NCBI GenBank assembly: GCA_041660225.1 | Contig: JBAZWV010000003.1 | Span: 27,030-91,029, forward strand | DNA length: 64,000 nucleotides | Reading direction: 5' to 3' | Source: JBAZWV01 sp041660225 | Lineage (GTDB): Bacteria > Patescibacteriota > Patescibacteriia > 2-12-FULL-60-25 | Notes under the pieces: generated by a model | Told to the model about the DNA's origin: nothing | The model's database searches: none | The model's input: only the letters and a program-made list of their open reading frames with translations | Shown here: in pieces, positions 39,264 to 46,502 of the stretch | Layout: each line of letters begins with the position of its first letter | Numbering within the stretch: the stretch's first letter is position 1 | Made by a program: the position numbers and the translations under genes

Positions 39264-41960
39264 ATGCCGAAATCGTCCGCCAAAGAAACAGCCCTCCTCA
39301 TCGATGCCAATGCGATGATCCACCGTGCATGGCACGCGCTTCCGCCGCTCACCGCTCCGGATGGCAAGATCGTGAACGCCGTGTACGGCTTCGCATCCGT
39401 GCTCATGAATGTGGTGGCGCAGGAACGACCGACATATCTCGTCGTGTGTTGGGATACGCCGGAACCGACGTACCGTCATGAGGCAAACAAGGAATATAAG
39501 GCGGGACGCGTCGAACAACCGGACGAATTTTATGCGCAGTTTGATCTCGTTCATGACGTCGTTGATGTGTTCGGCGGCACGAACGTGGAGCTTCCGGGAT
39601 ACGAAGCGGACGACTTGCTCGCGACGTTTGCGACATCGTTCGCCAACGCGGGTATTCATGTGACCCTGCTCACGAGTGACCGCGACGTGTGGCAACTCAT
39701 CAGTCCGCTGGTGCATGTAATGGCGTTCAAAAAAGGCGTGACCGAGACAACGATCTACGATGTGAAGATGTTGAAGGAGGTGACGGGTTTGAATCCGGAA
39801 CAGATTATTGATTACAAGGCGTTACGCGGTGACTCGTCCGATAATTTGAAGGGCGTTCCAGGGATCGGTGAGAAGACGGCGACGGAATTGTTATTGAAGT
39901 ACTCGGATCTCGAATCGGTTTTCAAGGCGGCGCATAATCCGAAGTCCGTGATGTCGCCTTCAGTTCGACAGAAGCTGATTGATGGAGAGAAGAGCGGCCG
40001 TGAGACGCTCCATCTCGTGCGACTCATGACGGATGCTCCGGTCAAAATAAAGCTTCCACAACTTGTGCGACGCAGTGTGGACGAAGACGCGCTCCGCAAG
40101 CTGTTCACGACGCTTGGATTTAAAACGCTGCTTGCGCGCGCACTTGGAAAATCAAAAGATGAAACGACAAAAATGGTGGGGGTGAAGTCCGCCATGAAAG
40201 AATCGAGGAAGAAAGAGGTTGTGACGGTTTCTGTTCCGAGCGCCGAACACGTTCCGGTCCCTACGGCCAAAGACATCGAAGCGTTTTGTAAGACGGTAAA
40301 GAAAGAAGGAACGGTGATTGTGCGTCCGCTCCAGGTTGCACAAGCATCTCTCTTCGCAGAGGTGCCCGGAATCGCGCTCGGATCCGCGTCTTCGTCGATT
40401 CTTGTTCCGTCGTCCGCGCTGACGGGTCCTGCCGCCAAGACGATTGCGGCAATGCTCGCAGACGAAGCAATCAAGAAGACGGGACATGGTCTGAAGGTCG
40501 CTTATCACTGGGCGACCGAGCGCGGATTTGAACTGAACGGTATCGGATTTGATACGGAGATCGCTGCGGCGCTCGTGTCTGCGGGAGACGGGAAATACGA
40601 ACTGGAAGAATTGGCGGCGGCGCATCTCGACATGCATTTGTCCGATGGTGAAGCGCGCCCGCTCGCCGAGATTGATGCGATCCGTGCGCTCGTCCCCTTC
40701 CTTGAGAAGGAGCTCGCGAGTCAGAAGATGGAACCGATCTGGAAACGTTTTGAGCAACCGCTCATTCCGATCCTCGCCGAGATGGAAGATCACGGCATCA
40801 TGATCAACCTGCCGTATTTCAAGAAACTCGTCGATGACTTTCGCATCGTGAAGGCGCGTCTTGAAAAGGAAATGGAAAAACTTGCGGGCGAACCGTTCAA
40901 CCCGGGTTCACCGCAACAGCTCGGACGTATTCTGTTCGACGTTCTCAAGATTTCATCTAAAGGGATCAAGCGTGGCAAGACGGGAATCTCGACGGCGGCG
41001 TCAGAGCTCGAGAAGCTCGAAGGATTGCATCCGATCGTCGAGAAGATTTCGGAGTTCCGTGAGGTCGCGAAACTGCTTTCGACATACGTGGAAGCGTTGC
41101 CGGCGCTCGCGGACAAGGAAGCGCGCATTCACACGACGTACAACCAGATCGGAGCTGCAACAGGACGCATGTCGTCAACGAATCCAAACCTGCAGAATAT
41201 CCCGATTCGCACGGAACTTGGTCGCGAGATCCGTCGTGGGTTTATCGCGGGCAAAGGCAACGTTCTTTTGTCATGCGACTACTCGCAGATCGAGCTTCGT
41301 GTGATTGCCGCGCTCGCGAAAGATGAAAAGATGCTAGAAGCGTTCCGCCAAAACGTAGACATTCATACGGCGACCGCTGCAGCCATCTGGCATGTCCCGC
41401 TCGAAGAGGTTACGAAGGACCAGCGTCGTGCGGCAAAGGCGATCAACTTCGGGATTATCTACGGACAGGGCCCGGTCGGACTTTCCAAAGTTGCCGGTGT
41501 GAGCTTTGATGAAGCGAAGCGATTTATCGCGGAGTATTTTCACGTGTACTCCGGTGTTCACGAATATCTTGAACAGACAAAGGTCATGGCACGGGCGAAC
41601 GGATATGTTGAAACGCTGTTTGGCCGCCGACGTCCGATGGCCGACATCAATTCTCCCCTACCTCAATTCCGTGCCGCGGCTGAACGCATGGCGATCAATA
41701 TGCCGGTGCAGGGTACGGCAGCGGATTTGATGAAACTCGCGATGATCCACGTTGCAGACGAACTTCCGAAGATTTCAAAAGAGTGTCGTATGTTGCTTCA
41801 AGTGCATGACGAACTCGTGTTCGAGGTTTCTGAGAAAGAAGCGCCACGCGTTGCAAAGGCGATTGTGGATGTGATGGAGTCGGTCGAAAAAATCGGAGTG
41901 CCGATTGTGGTGGATGCGAAAGTCGGTAAGAATTGGGATGAAATGAAGGCGGTCAGCTAG
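39264..41960 (+). CDS. polA: DNA polymerase I
   Basis: An 898-residue Pol I. The 5'-nuclease domain spans residues 1-290 (LLIDANAMIHRAWHAL, GYEADDLLATFA, GDSSDNLKGVPGIGEKTA). The middle 3'-5' exonuclease-like domain (about 310-490) lacks the usual DxE start and other metal-binding acids, so proofreading is probably lost, as in Taq Pol I. The polymerase domain has DYSQIELR near 672, the O-helix KAINFGIIYGQGP, and QVHDELVFEV near 847. It fills gaps in repair and removes primers. The start at 39264 is fixed by the promoter and by the conserved N terminus. Confidence 0.97.
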   Translation: MPKSSAKETALLIDANAMIHRAWHALPPLTAPDGKIVNAVYGFASVLMNVVAQERPTYLVVCWDTPEPTYRHEANKEYKAGRVEQPDEFYAQFDLVHDVVDVFGGTNVELPGYEADDLLATFATSFANAGIHVTLLTSDRDVWQLISPLVHVMAFKKGVTETTIYDVKMLKEVTGLNPEQIIDYKALRGDSSDNLKGVPGIGEKTATELLLKYSDLESVFKAAHNPKSVMSPSVRQKLIDGEKSGRETLHLVRLMTDAPVKIKLPQLVRRSVDEDALRKLFTTLGFKTLLARALGKSKDETTKMVGVKSAMKESRKKEVVTVSVPSAEHVPVPTAKDIEAFCKTVKKEGTVIVRPLQVAQASLFAEVPGIALGSASSSILVPSSALTGPAAKTIAAMLADEAIKKTGHGLKVAYHWATERGFELNGIGFDTEIAAALVSAGDGKYELEELAAAHLDMHLSDGEARPLAEIDAIRALVPFLEKELASQKMEPIWKRFEQPLIPILAEMEDHGIMINLPYFKKLVDDFRIVKARLEKEMEKLAGEPFNPGSPQQLGRILFDVLKISSKGIKRGKTGISTAASELEKLEGLHPIVEKISEFREVAKLLSTYVEALPALADKEARIHTTYNQIGAATGRMSSTNPNLQNIPIRTELGREIRRGFIAGKGNVLLSCDYSQIELRVIAALAKDEKMLEAFRQNVDIHTATAAAIWHVPLEEVTKDQRRAAKAINFGIIYGQGPVGLSKVAGVSFDEAKRFIAEYFHVYSGVHEYLEQTKVMARANGYVETLFGRRRPMADINSPLPQFRAAAERMAINMPVQGTAADLMKLAMIHVADELPKISKECRMLLQVHDELVFEVSEKEAPRVAKAIVDVMESVEKIGVPIVVDAKVGKNWDEMKAVS

Positions 41961-42043
41961 TGGGTAAATGTGTTGCTGCGGAACTCGCTCAGCGCTTCGC
42001 TAGATCGCTCTATCAGTCCTCGCCACACATTTACCCACTAGCT
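41955..42043. repeat. Perfect 19-bp inverted repeat with a 51-base loop at the polA stop
   Basis: AGCTAGTGGGTAAATGTGT (41955-41973) is the exact reverse complement of 42025-42043. The left arm contains the polA stop codon. The loop is rich in CGCT-type repeats. No T-run follows, so it is not an ordinary terminator. Confidence 0.85.
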
Positions 42044-42133
42044 TCCTTGGTGAAAAAAGAAACGTCCTCGTTCGCTACGGAAGCCATCGCATCCATCTCG
42101 TCGGGAGGGAGTGAAGATGGGGAAAGACAGAAG

Positions 42134-42167
42134 AAAAAAACGATTCACACGGATCGTTTTTCTTTTT
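42134..42167 (+). terminator. Terminator downstream of polA
   Basis: Stem AAAAAACGAT / ATCGTTTTTC with loop TCACACGG, then TTTTTAT. Confidence 0.75.
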
Positions 42168-42192
42168 ATGTTCGAGGCTGTAGGCTTGGGGA

Positions 42193-43023
42193 ATGATCAT
42201 CGTGTGTTCGGGGCCGGATACGTATCGCGCACGGGAAAAGGCGCGGGAGCTTGTGGCGGCGTTTCGGGAGAAACATGATCCGAATGGGCTTGCGACGGAT
42301 ACGGTGGATGGATCGGAAGGGCTTCCTGTTTTATTGTCGCGTTTGGCGGGAGGATCGTTGTTTGCGAAGAAGAAGTTGATTCGCGCGGATGGGTGTTTGG
42401 AGAAAATGAAGATTGCGGACGTAAGAATTCTTGTTGCAAAACTCGAAACAGATAAGGATGCTTCGATCGTGCTTACGGTTGAAGAAGAAGCGCCGAACGC
42501 AAAGACGCTTGAAGCGTTGAAGGCGGCTCCCCTGTTTCATTATCCATTCGAGCTACAGACGGGTACGGCATTTCGGACGTGGGTACGAACGGAAGCAAAG
42601 CGATTGCAGGTGGCGGATGAAACAGCGGACGCGATCGCTGTGATGGCCGAGGGGGATGCATGGCTTGCCATTCGCGAACTTGAAAAACAAGGAGCACACC
42701 CACATGAGCTTTCGACGACCGGTGTTTCATCCGAAGCAACGGTTTTTTCAATTGCAGATGCGGTTTTGTCGGAGCGAACGAAGTGGAGATCTGAATTGGA
42801 CAACTTTGTTGAAGACGGCGCTGTCAGTGTGGCCTTAGGACAGACGCGATCCTATCTCGAGATCCGAGATGGATTTGGAGACACGGTGCATCCGTATGTC
42901 GCAAGAAAACTTCGAAGCATGATTTTGAAGAATCCAAATAAACGTTTTGCGACGCTTATAAAAACATTTATTGCTTCGAGAAGCGGATTAACGTCTGGAA
43001 AAGAACCACAAACACTTCTGTAA
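42193..43023 (+). CDS. holA: DNA polymerase III delta subunit-like protein (HolA family)
   Basis: A 276-residue protein. The N-terminal IIVCSGPDTYRAREKARELVAAF, then LLSRLAGGSLFAKKKLIRADG and SIVLTVEE match the delta subunit of the clamp loader; later GDAWLAIRELEKQ and the TVFSIADAVLSERT segment correspond to domains II-III. It is shorter than typical HolA (about 340), as often seen in small genomes. It would open the DnaN clamp encoded 9 kb upstream. TAGGCT lies 6 bases before the ATG. Confidence 0.8.
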   Translation: MIIVCSGPDTYRAREKARELVAAFREKHDPNGLATDTVDGSEGLPVLLSRLAGGSLFAKKKLIRADGCLEKMKIADVRILVAKLETDKDASIVLTVEEEAPNAKTLEALKAAPLFHYPFELQTGTAFRTWVRTEAKRLQVADETADAIAVMAEGDAWLAIRELEKQGAHPHELSTTGVSSEATVFSIADAVLSERTKWRSELDNFVEDGAVSVALGQTRSYLEIRDGFGDTVHPYVARKLRSMILKNPNKRFATLIKTFIASRSGLTSGKEPQTLL

Positions 43024-43037
43024 ATAATCCAGTAAAC

Positions 43038-43064
43038 AAAAATCCGACGAACGTCGGATTTTTT
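43038..43064. terminator. Bidirectional terminator between holA and rpsT
   Basis: Perfect 12-bp stem AAAAATCCGACG / CGTCGGATTTTT with a 2-base centre, between convergent genes. Confidence 0.85.
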
Positions 43065-43067
43065 GTA

Positions 43068-43331
43068 TTAGACCTTTGCTTTGATGGCGCGCATCAGCTG
43101 TGACTTTTTGCGAGATGCGGCGTTTCGTGACACGACATTGCTCTTGATTGCCTTGTCGATAGCTTGCTGGAACGCGCGAGCAACCTCAGCTACTTCAGCG
43201 GTTTTTCCCTCTTTGATAAGGGCCAAACCCTTGCGGTAGAGCGATTTGACGTTGGTTTTGATGCGGAGATTGACGGCTGCGCGACGTTTGTTCTTTCGGA
43301 GATCTTTGATCGCCGCGTGTTTATTAGGCAT
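43068..43331 (-). CDS. rpsT: 30S ribosomal protein S20
   Basis: An 87-residue, basic, mostly helical protein: MPNKHAAIKDLRKNKRR at the N terminus and AIKSNVVSRNAASRKKSQLM near the C terminus are the S20 signatures. It binds 16S rRNA. holA and rpsT are neighbours in many bacteria, here in convergent orientation, which supports the HolA call. Confidence 0.97.
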   Translation of the reverse strand: MPNKHAAIKDLRKNKRRAAVNLRIKTNVKSLYRKGLALIKEGKTAEVAEVARAFQQAIDKAIKSNVVSRNAASRKKSQLMRAIKAKV

Positions 43332-43429
43332 AGAGGCAGTAAAGCGTAAAAATGGTTATGGAATGTCGCTGCATCATAAGGATCTAGACCTATTTCGTCA
43401 AGCGTTCGTTGGTATATTGGGCTGATTTC

Positions 43430-43458
43430 TTGACGCTGACCTTTTTTGACCGTACTAT
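43430..43458 (+). promoter_or_regulatory. Promoter of the tRNA-Arg/tRNA-Ala unit
   Basis: -35 TTGACG (43430-43435), spacer 17, -10 TACTAT (43453-43458), about 58 bases upstream of the first tRNA. Confidence 0.65.
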
Positions 43459-43515
43459 TCCCCCGCCTTTCATATTTAAGGATGATAAGCAATCGTGTAA
43501 TGTTTTACGACGCTT

Positions 43516-43589
43516 GCTTCCATAGTTTAAGGGAAGAACAAGGGACTCCTAAGCCCTAGATGGTGGTTCGACTCCACCTGGAGGCACCA
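43516..43589 (+). tRNA. tRNA-Arg (anticodon CCT), CCA encoded
   Basis: Acceptor GCTTCCA pairs with TGGAGGC (one G-U), D-stem GTTT/GAAC, anticodon loop CTCCTAA (CCT), T-arm GGTGG/CCACC and encoded CCA. The anticodon stem has an A31-G39 mismatch at its base. Confidence 0.92.
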
Positions 43590-43656
43590 TCGCGTTGAAC
43601 GCGACCATCGAACGCAGCTCGAGACGTATCCAGTTTTTAAAACACATCAAGAAAAA

Positions 43657-43672
43657 TGTTTCATGTGAAACA
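43657..43672. promoter_or_regulatory. parS site 1 (one mismatch)
   Basis: TGTTTCATGTGAAACA differs at one position from the 16-bp palindrome TGTTTCACGTGAAACA repeated four times downstream. It lies between two tRNA genes. Confidence 0.75.
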
Positions 43673-43760
43673 TTTCAAATAGATCTGCCAAGAGCCAATA
43701 CTTCGTGTCTGCCCGTCGTCATACGAAAAAGTACGCAAGCGTTCGTTTCACACATTTCTA

Positions 43761-43836
43761 GGGCCGATAGCTCAGCTGGTAGAGCGCTGCATTCGCATTG
43801 CAGAGGTCAGGGGTTCGACTCCCCTTCGGTCCACCA
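43761..43836 (+). tRNA. tRNA-Ala (anticodon CGC), CCA encoded
   Basis: Acceptor GGGCCGA / TCGGTCC with the G3-U70 pair that identifies alanine tRNA, anticodon loop TTCGCAT (CGC) on stem CTGCA/TGCAG, and encoded CCA. Confidence 0.97.
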
Positions 43837-43840
43837 ACAT

Positions 43841-43865
43841 AAAACTCGCCTCTAGGCGAGTTTTA
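43841..43865 (+). terminator. Terminator of the tRNA unit
   Basis: Perfect 10-bp stem AAAACTCGCC / GGCGAGTTTT with loop TCTA; parS site 2 begins on the next base. Confidence 0.8.
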
Positions 43866-43881
43866 TGTTTCACGTGAAACA
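43866..43881. promoter_or_regulatory. parS site 2
   Basis: Perfect palindrome TGTTTCACGTGAAACA, matching the broadly conserved chromosomal parS consensus bound by ParB. Confidence 0.9.
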
Positions 43882-43986
43882 TTTATGGTAGAGGACCACG
43901 GTAATGAGCTATTCGGCTTCTTGAATCATTTTATATATCATTTCAGAAAGACGCATTATCATCTGCCATACGTTTATGGGTGAATA

Positions 43987-44002
43987 TGTTTCACGTGAAA
44001 CA
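43987..44002. promoter_or_regulatory. parS site 3
   Basis: Perfect TGTTTCACGTGAAACA. A 70-codon GTG-initiated frame covering this site (43980-44192) reads the palindrome as FHVKH and is not considered a gene. Confidence 0.9.
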
Positions 44003-44255
44003 TATTTTACTGCAGGGCGGGATCACCCCTCCCTGGTTTGGCCGATGGGAAGAGCGCGGTCTCCGCGCCCTATCAGAAGACTTTGAAGCGTTGTTCCATC
44101 AGACTACCAAGAAGGTCAGATACGATATTGATATGATGAATTTTAACATGTCGTTGTCTGCGAGGATGATTTTGAGGAATGCGTTGTCGTAACACCTGGA
44201 AGCACAGCATACACAAGGCCTGCCCCTACCGTTCGCGCCGAACATGATGTAGAAG

Positions 44256-44271
44256 TGTTTCACGTGAAACA
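44256..44271. promoter_or_regulatory. parS site 4
   Basis: Perfect TGTTTCACGTGAAACA. Confidence 0.9.
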
Positions 44272-44306
44272 TGTTTGAATTTAGATTCTGTCGCTGCGAG
44301 GCTCTG

Positions 44307-44402
44307 CGTAGGAGCGAGTCTTGTATTCGCCCTTCGATATGTTTTTCTCTCCGATGATTTGTCCATCAGAATCGGAGGGCGATCGCAAGTATCGCCCCTA
44401 CG
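44307..44402. repeat. Imperfect 26-bp inverted repeat of the GTAGGGGCGA type with inner hairpin
   Basis: Left arm 44307-44332 (CGTAGGAGCGAGTCTTG...) matches the reverse complement of the right arm 44377-44402 (CGTAGGGGCGATACTTG...) with about six differences. Inside is a second hairpin TCCGAT/ATCGGA. This sequence type recurs as dispersed palindromes in many bacterial genomes. Confidence 0.7.
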
Positions 44403-44443
44403 TTGATTAAAATTTCTCCCATCTCTTCAATAGCTGTCTTATA

Positions 44444-44459
44444 TGTTTCACGTGAAACA
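44444..44459. promoter_or_regulatory. parS site 5
   Basis: Perfect TGTTTCACGTGAAACA, 87 bases upstream of the promoter of the surface-protein operon. Confidence 0.9.
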
Positions 44460-44545
44460 TATTTTGAATGAAACAGCTTTAAACACAACAATATATATTG
44501 TGCGACGCCAATATATTATCTATAATTAGCCAAATATATCAACAA

Positions 44546-44574
44546 TTGAAAAAAGGTATAAAAAATGCTATTGT
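44546..44574 (+). promoter_or_regulatory. Promoter of the surface-protein operon
   Basis: -35 TTGAAA (44546-44551), spacer 17, -10 TATTGT (44569-44574), 13 bases before the ATG at 44588. Confidence 0.7.
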
Positions 44575-44587
44575 ATGGGTGTTCGTT

Positions 44588-45502
44588 ATGCACAAAAGAG
44601 TTTGTGTAACTCTTGTATTGCTTTTGTTCTTTGCAAGGGCCGCTTATGGTATGAGCAGTACGAATTACACTGTAGAATTTGATTCTATAAACAGCGGAGG
44701 GGATGATATCAGCTCGTCCACCAACTATTTTATCCGCGACACCATTGGTGAGCAGGCAACGGGGTTGAGTTCCAGTACAAACTACACTGTACAAGCGGGA
44801 TATCGACAAGTTGATGAGACAACTGCGCTGACATTTGATATTGGGACACAGGAAAATAGCACAGAAACCGTTTTTTCCGCGTTCAGTAGTGGTGGTTTGT
44901 CCGTAACGGTTGCTTCAGAGGCTTCGTTTGCGACAGACACGTTTATCGGAGTGGTTGAGAACAAAGGCTTGTCACAAATCGTTGCGCTTGGGAAAATCAC
45001 AACGATCGGAGGGAACGTTATTACCGTCGATCAATGGGATGGAAATCCAAGCGGAATCAGTGCCGTTCCGGCTGGGGGCGACGATTTTGTATACCGTTTA
45101 GAAGGTGCAGCCGCGCAATTGGGTACCTTGAGTGCAAGTGCGGGAGCGACGTCACTCACGCATACGGACGTTACGACCAATGCAGGAAGCGGATATACAG
45201 TGTATGTTTCGAGTGACGGTACGTTGCGGTCAGGATCTGATTCGATTGATAACGTAACAGACGGAAGTGTTACCATCGGAAGCGAAGAGTACGGGGCACT
45301 TGTGACAGGTACGCGTGGCACGGCATCGAGTACGGCGGCGGATTTTGCTCTCACAACGTCTCTCTTCGACATTCAGAATGCGACATCGTCTGCTCCACTT
45401 GAACAACGCGTTGGGCTTGTCTATAAAGCGGCAATCACAGCAACAACGCCCGGAGGAAGTTATTCGCAATTAGTGTATTACACGGTCACGGCGAACTTTT
45501 AA
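44588..45502 (+). CDS. Secreted surface protein of unknown family
   Basis: A 304-residue exported protein: signal peptide at residues 1-21 (ending ARAAYG), then a repeated SSTNY motif (MSSTNYTVEFDSINSGG, SSSTNYFIRDTIGEQATG, SSSTNYTVQAGYRQ) that I associate with secreted proteins of Patescibacteria, followed by about 200 Ser/Thr/Gly/Val-rich beta-strand-like residues ending in YTVTANF. No membrane anchor is seen. It is the first gene of a tight three-gene operon. Start ATG 44588 begins the signal peptide; upstream in-frame codons cover the promoter. Confidence 0.75.
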   Translation: MHKRVCVTLVLLLFFARAAYGMSSTNYTVEFDSINSGGDDISSSTNYFIRDTIGEQATGLSSSTNYTVQAGYRQVDETTALTFDIGTQENSTETVFSAFSSGGLSVTVASEASFATDTFIGVVENKGLSQIVALGKITTIGGNVITVDQWDGNPSGISAVPAGGDDFVYRLEGAAAQLGTLSASAGATSLTHTDVTTNAGSGYTVYVSSDGTLRSGSDSIDNVTDGSVTIGSEEYGALVTGTRGTASSTAADFALTTSLFDIQNATSSAPLEQRVGLVYKAAITATTPGGSYSQLVYYTVTANF

Positions 45503-45503
45503 T

Positions 45504-46490
45504 ATGCGTACTCGATTCCCATTGTCATTGTTTTCACGCGTCATTGCTTTTTGTGGAGCACTTGCCGTGTTTTTTTGTATCGGGGCATCGTCGACGCATG
45601 CATTTACCGTGTCACCAGTACTCGTCGATCTTGATGTTTCTTCTGGAACGTCTCATCAGGGAGTAATGACAATCACGAATACGGACGATCAAACGCGAAC
45701 GTATACGGTATCGACGCGAAAATTCGTTGCGAAAGGGGAAGACGGACAACAGGATTTTTTACCAGAAGAGGATCAGAGCGGACTGGCATCGTGGATCGTT
45801 CCAGAACGACGGACCGTGATACTCGAGCCCGGACAGACGCTCCCGTTTTCCTATTCTGTTGTCGTTCCAAATGGCGCAGAGCCCGGTGGACATTATGCCG
45901 CACTCTTTTTTTCTGACCGTTCCGAGGCAATAGAAGCATCGGTGGGTGCGAGCGCGAAAATCGGTGTACTCTTTTTGGTCAACGTACCGGGAAACAGTGT
46001 CGAGGCTGCAAATGTTGAAGCGTTTCGAAGCACGAGCGATCGGATCGATCATTTGCCGGCGCGTTTTGAACTGCGTGTTCGCAATCTTGGGAGTGCACAC
46101 GTGCGGTTGACGGGTTCTGTCGTCATTCGGAATATGTTGGGTGCAACGGTTGCACGCATTCCTGCCAACCCGTCAGGCGCAGCTATTCTTCCGAACAGCA
46201 TTCGTCGGCTCGAACCTGTTTGGACAAAATTATTCGAGACGAAGAAAGAGGGATTTATTGCGGGACTCCAGAACGAGTGGCGGAATTTCGGAATTGGAAA
46301 ATATACGGCGAATCTTGAGGCGATCCATGGAAACGCCGCGCGTCCACTCACGGCAACAACAACGTTTTGGGTGATTCCTTGGCGTATTCCGCTTGCCGCC
46401 GTCGGCATTATTTTCGTTCTGTTTGTGTTGATGAGATTGTATAATCGCGCGATCGTTCGTACCGCACTGCGGAAACGATCACGTTCGTAA
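45504..46490 (+). CDS. DUF916-like (WxL-interacting type) membrane-anchored surface protein
   Basis: A 328-residue protein with a signal peptide (residues 1-33), an immunoglobulin-like domain over residues 35-150 resembling the DUF916 peptidoglycan-binding domain of WxL-operon proteins (FTVSPVLVDLDVSSGTSHQGVMTITNTDDQ, GQTLPFSYSVVVPNGAEPGGHYAALFF), a second beta domain to about 285, and one C-terminal membrane helix (about 292-315) with a basic tail. It starts one base after the previous stop. Probably binds wall or surface partners from outside the membrane. Confidence 0.75.
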   Translation: MRTRFPLSLFSRVIAFCGALAVFFCIGASSTHAFTVSPVLVDLDVSSGTSHQGVMTITNTDDQTRTYTVSTRKFVAKGEDGQQDFLPEEDQSGLASWIVPERRTVILEPGQTLPFSYSVVVPNGAEPGGHYAALFFSDRSEAIEASVGASAKIGVLFLVNVPGNSVEAANVEAFRSTSDRIDHLPARFELRVRNLGSAHVRLTGSVVIRNMLGATVARIPANPSGAAILPNSIRRLEPVWTKLFETKKEGFIAGLQNEWRNFGIGKYTANLEAIHGNAARPLTATTTFWVIPWRIPLAAVGIIFVLFVLMRLYNRAIVRTALRKRSRS

Positions 46491-46502
46491 TGCCGGATAT
46501 CC

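Larger units (their letters stand above)
43837..44587. other. Gene-free centromere-like region
   Basis: About 750 bases with no credible gene. It holds four perfect parS sites (a fifth lies just upstream), an inverted repeat of a GTAGGGGCG-type element at 44307-44402, a related single arm near 44214-44232 (GGCCTGCCCCTACC), and a GC-rich palindrome AGCGCGGTCTCCGCGC near 44054-44069. The final 130 bases are A+T-rich and contain the promoter of the next gene. Confidence 0.8.

Noticed and set aside
41960..42196. 78-codon frame overlapping the polA stop and the holA start
   Set aside because: It covers the 19-bp inverted repeat and a terminator and resembles no protein; it is a chance frame.
43980..44192. 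70-codon GTG-started frame in the parS region
   Set aside because: Its start reads through a parS palindrome, and it has no similarity to known proteins or ribosome site.
43657..44459. Reading the TGTTTCACGTGAAACA repeats as a CRISPR array or phage operators
   Set aside because: Spacing is irregular (105-254 bases between sites), the spacers are not uniform, and the sequence matches the parS consensus.
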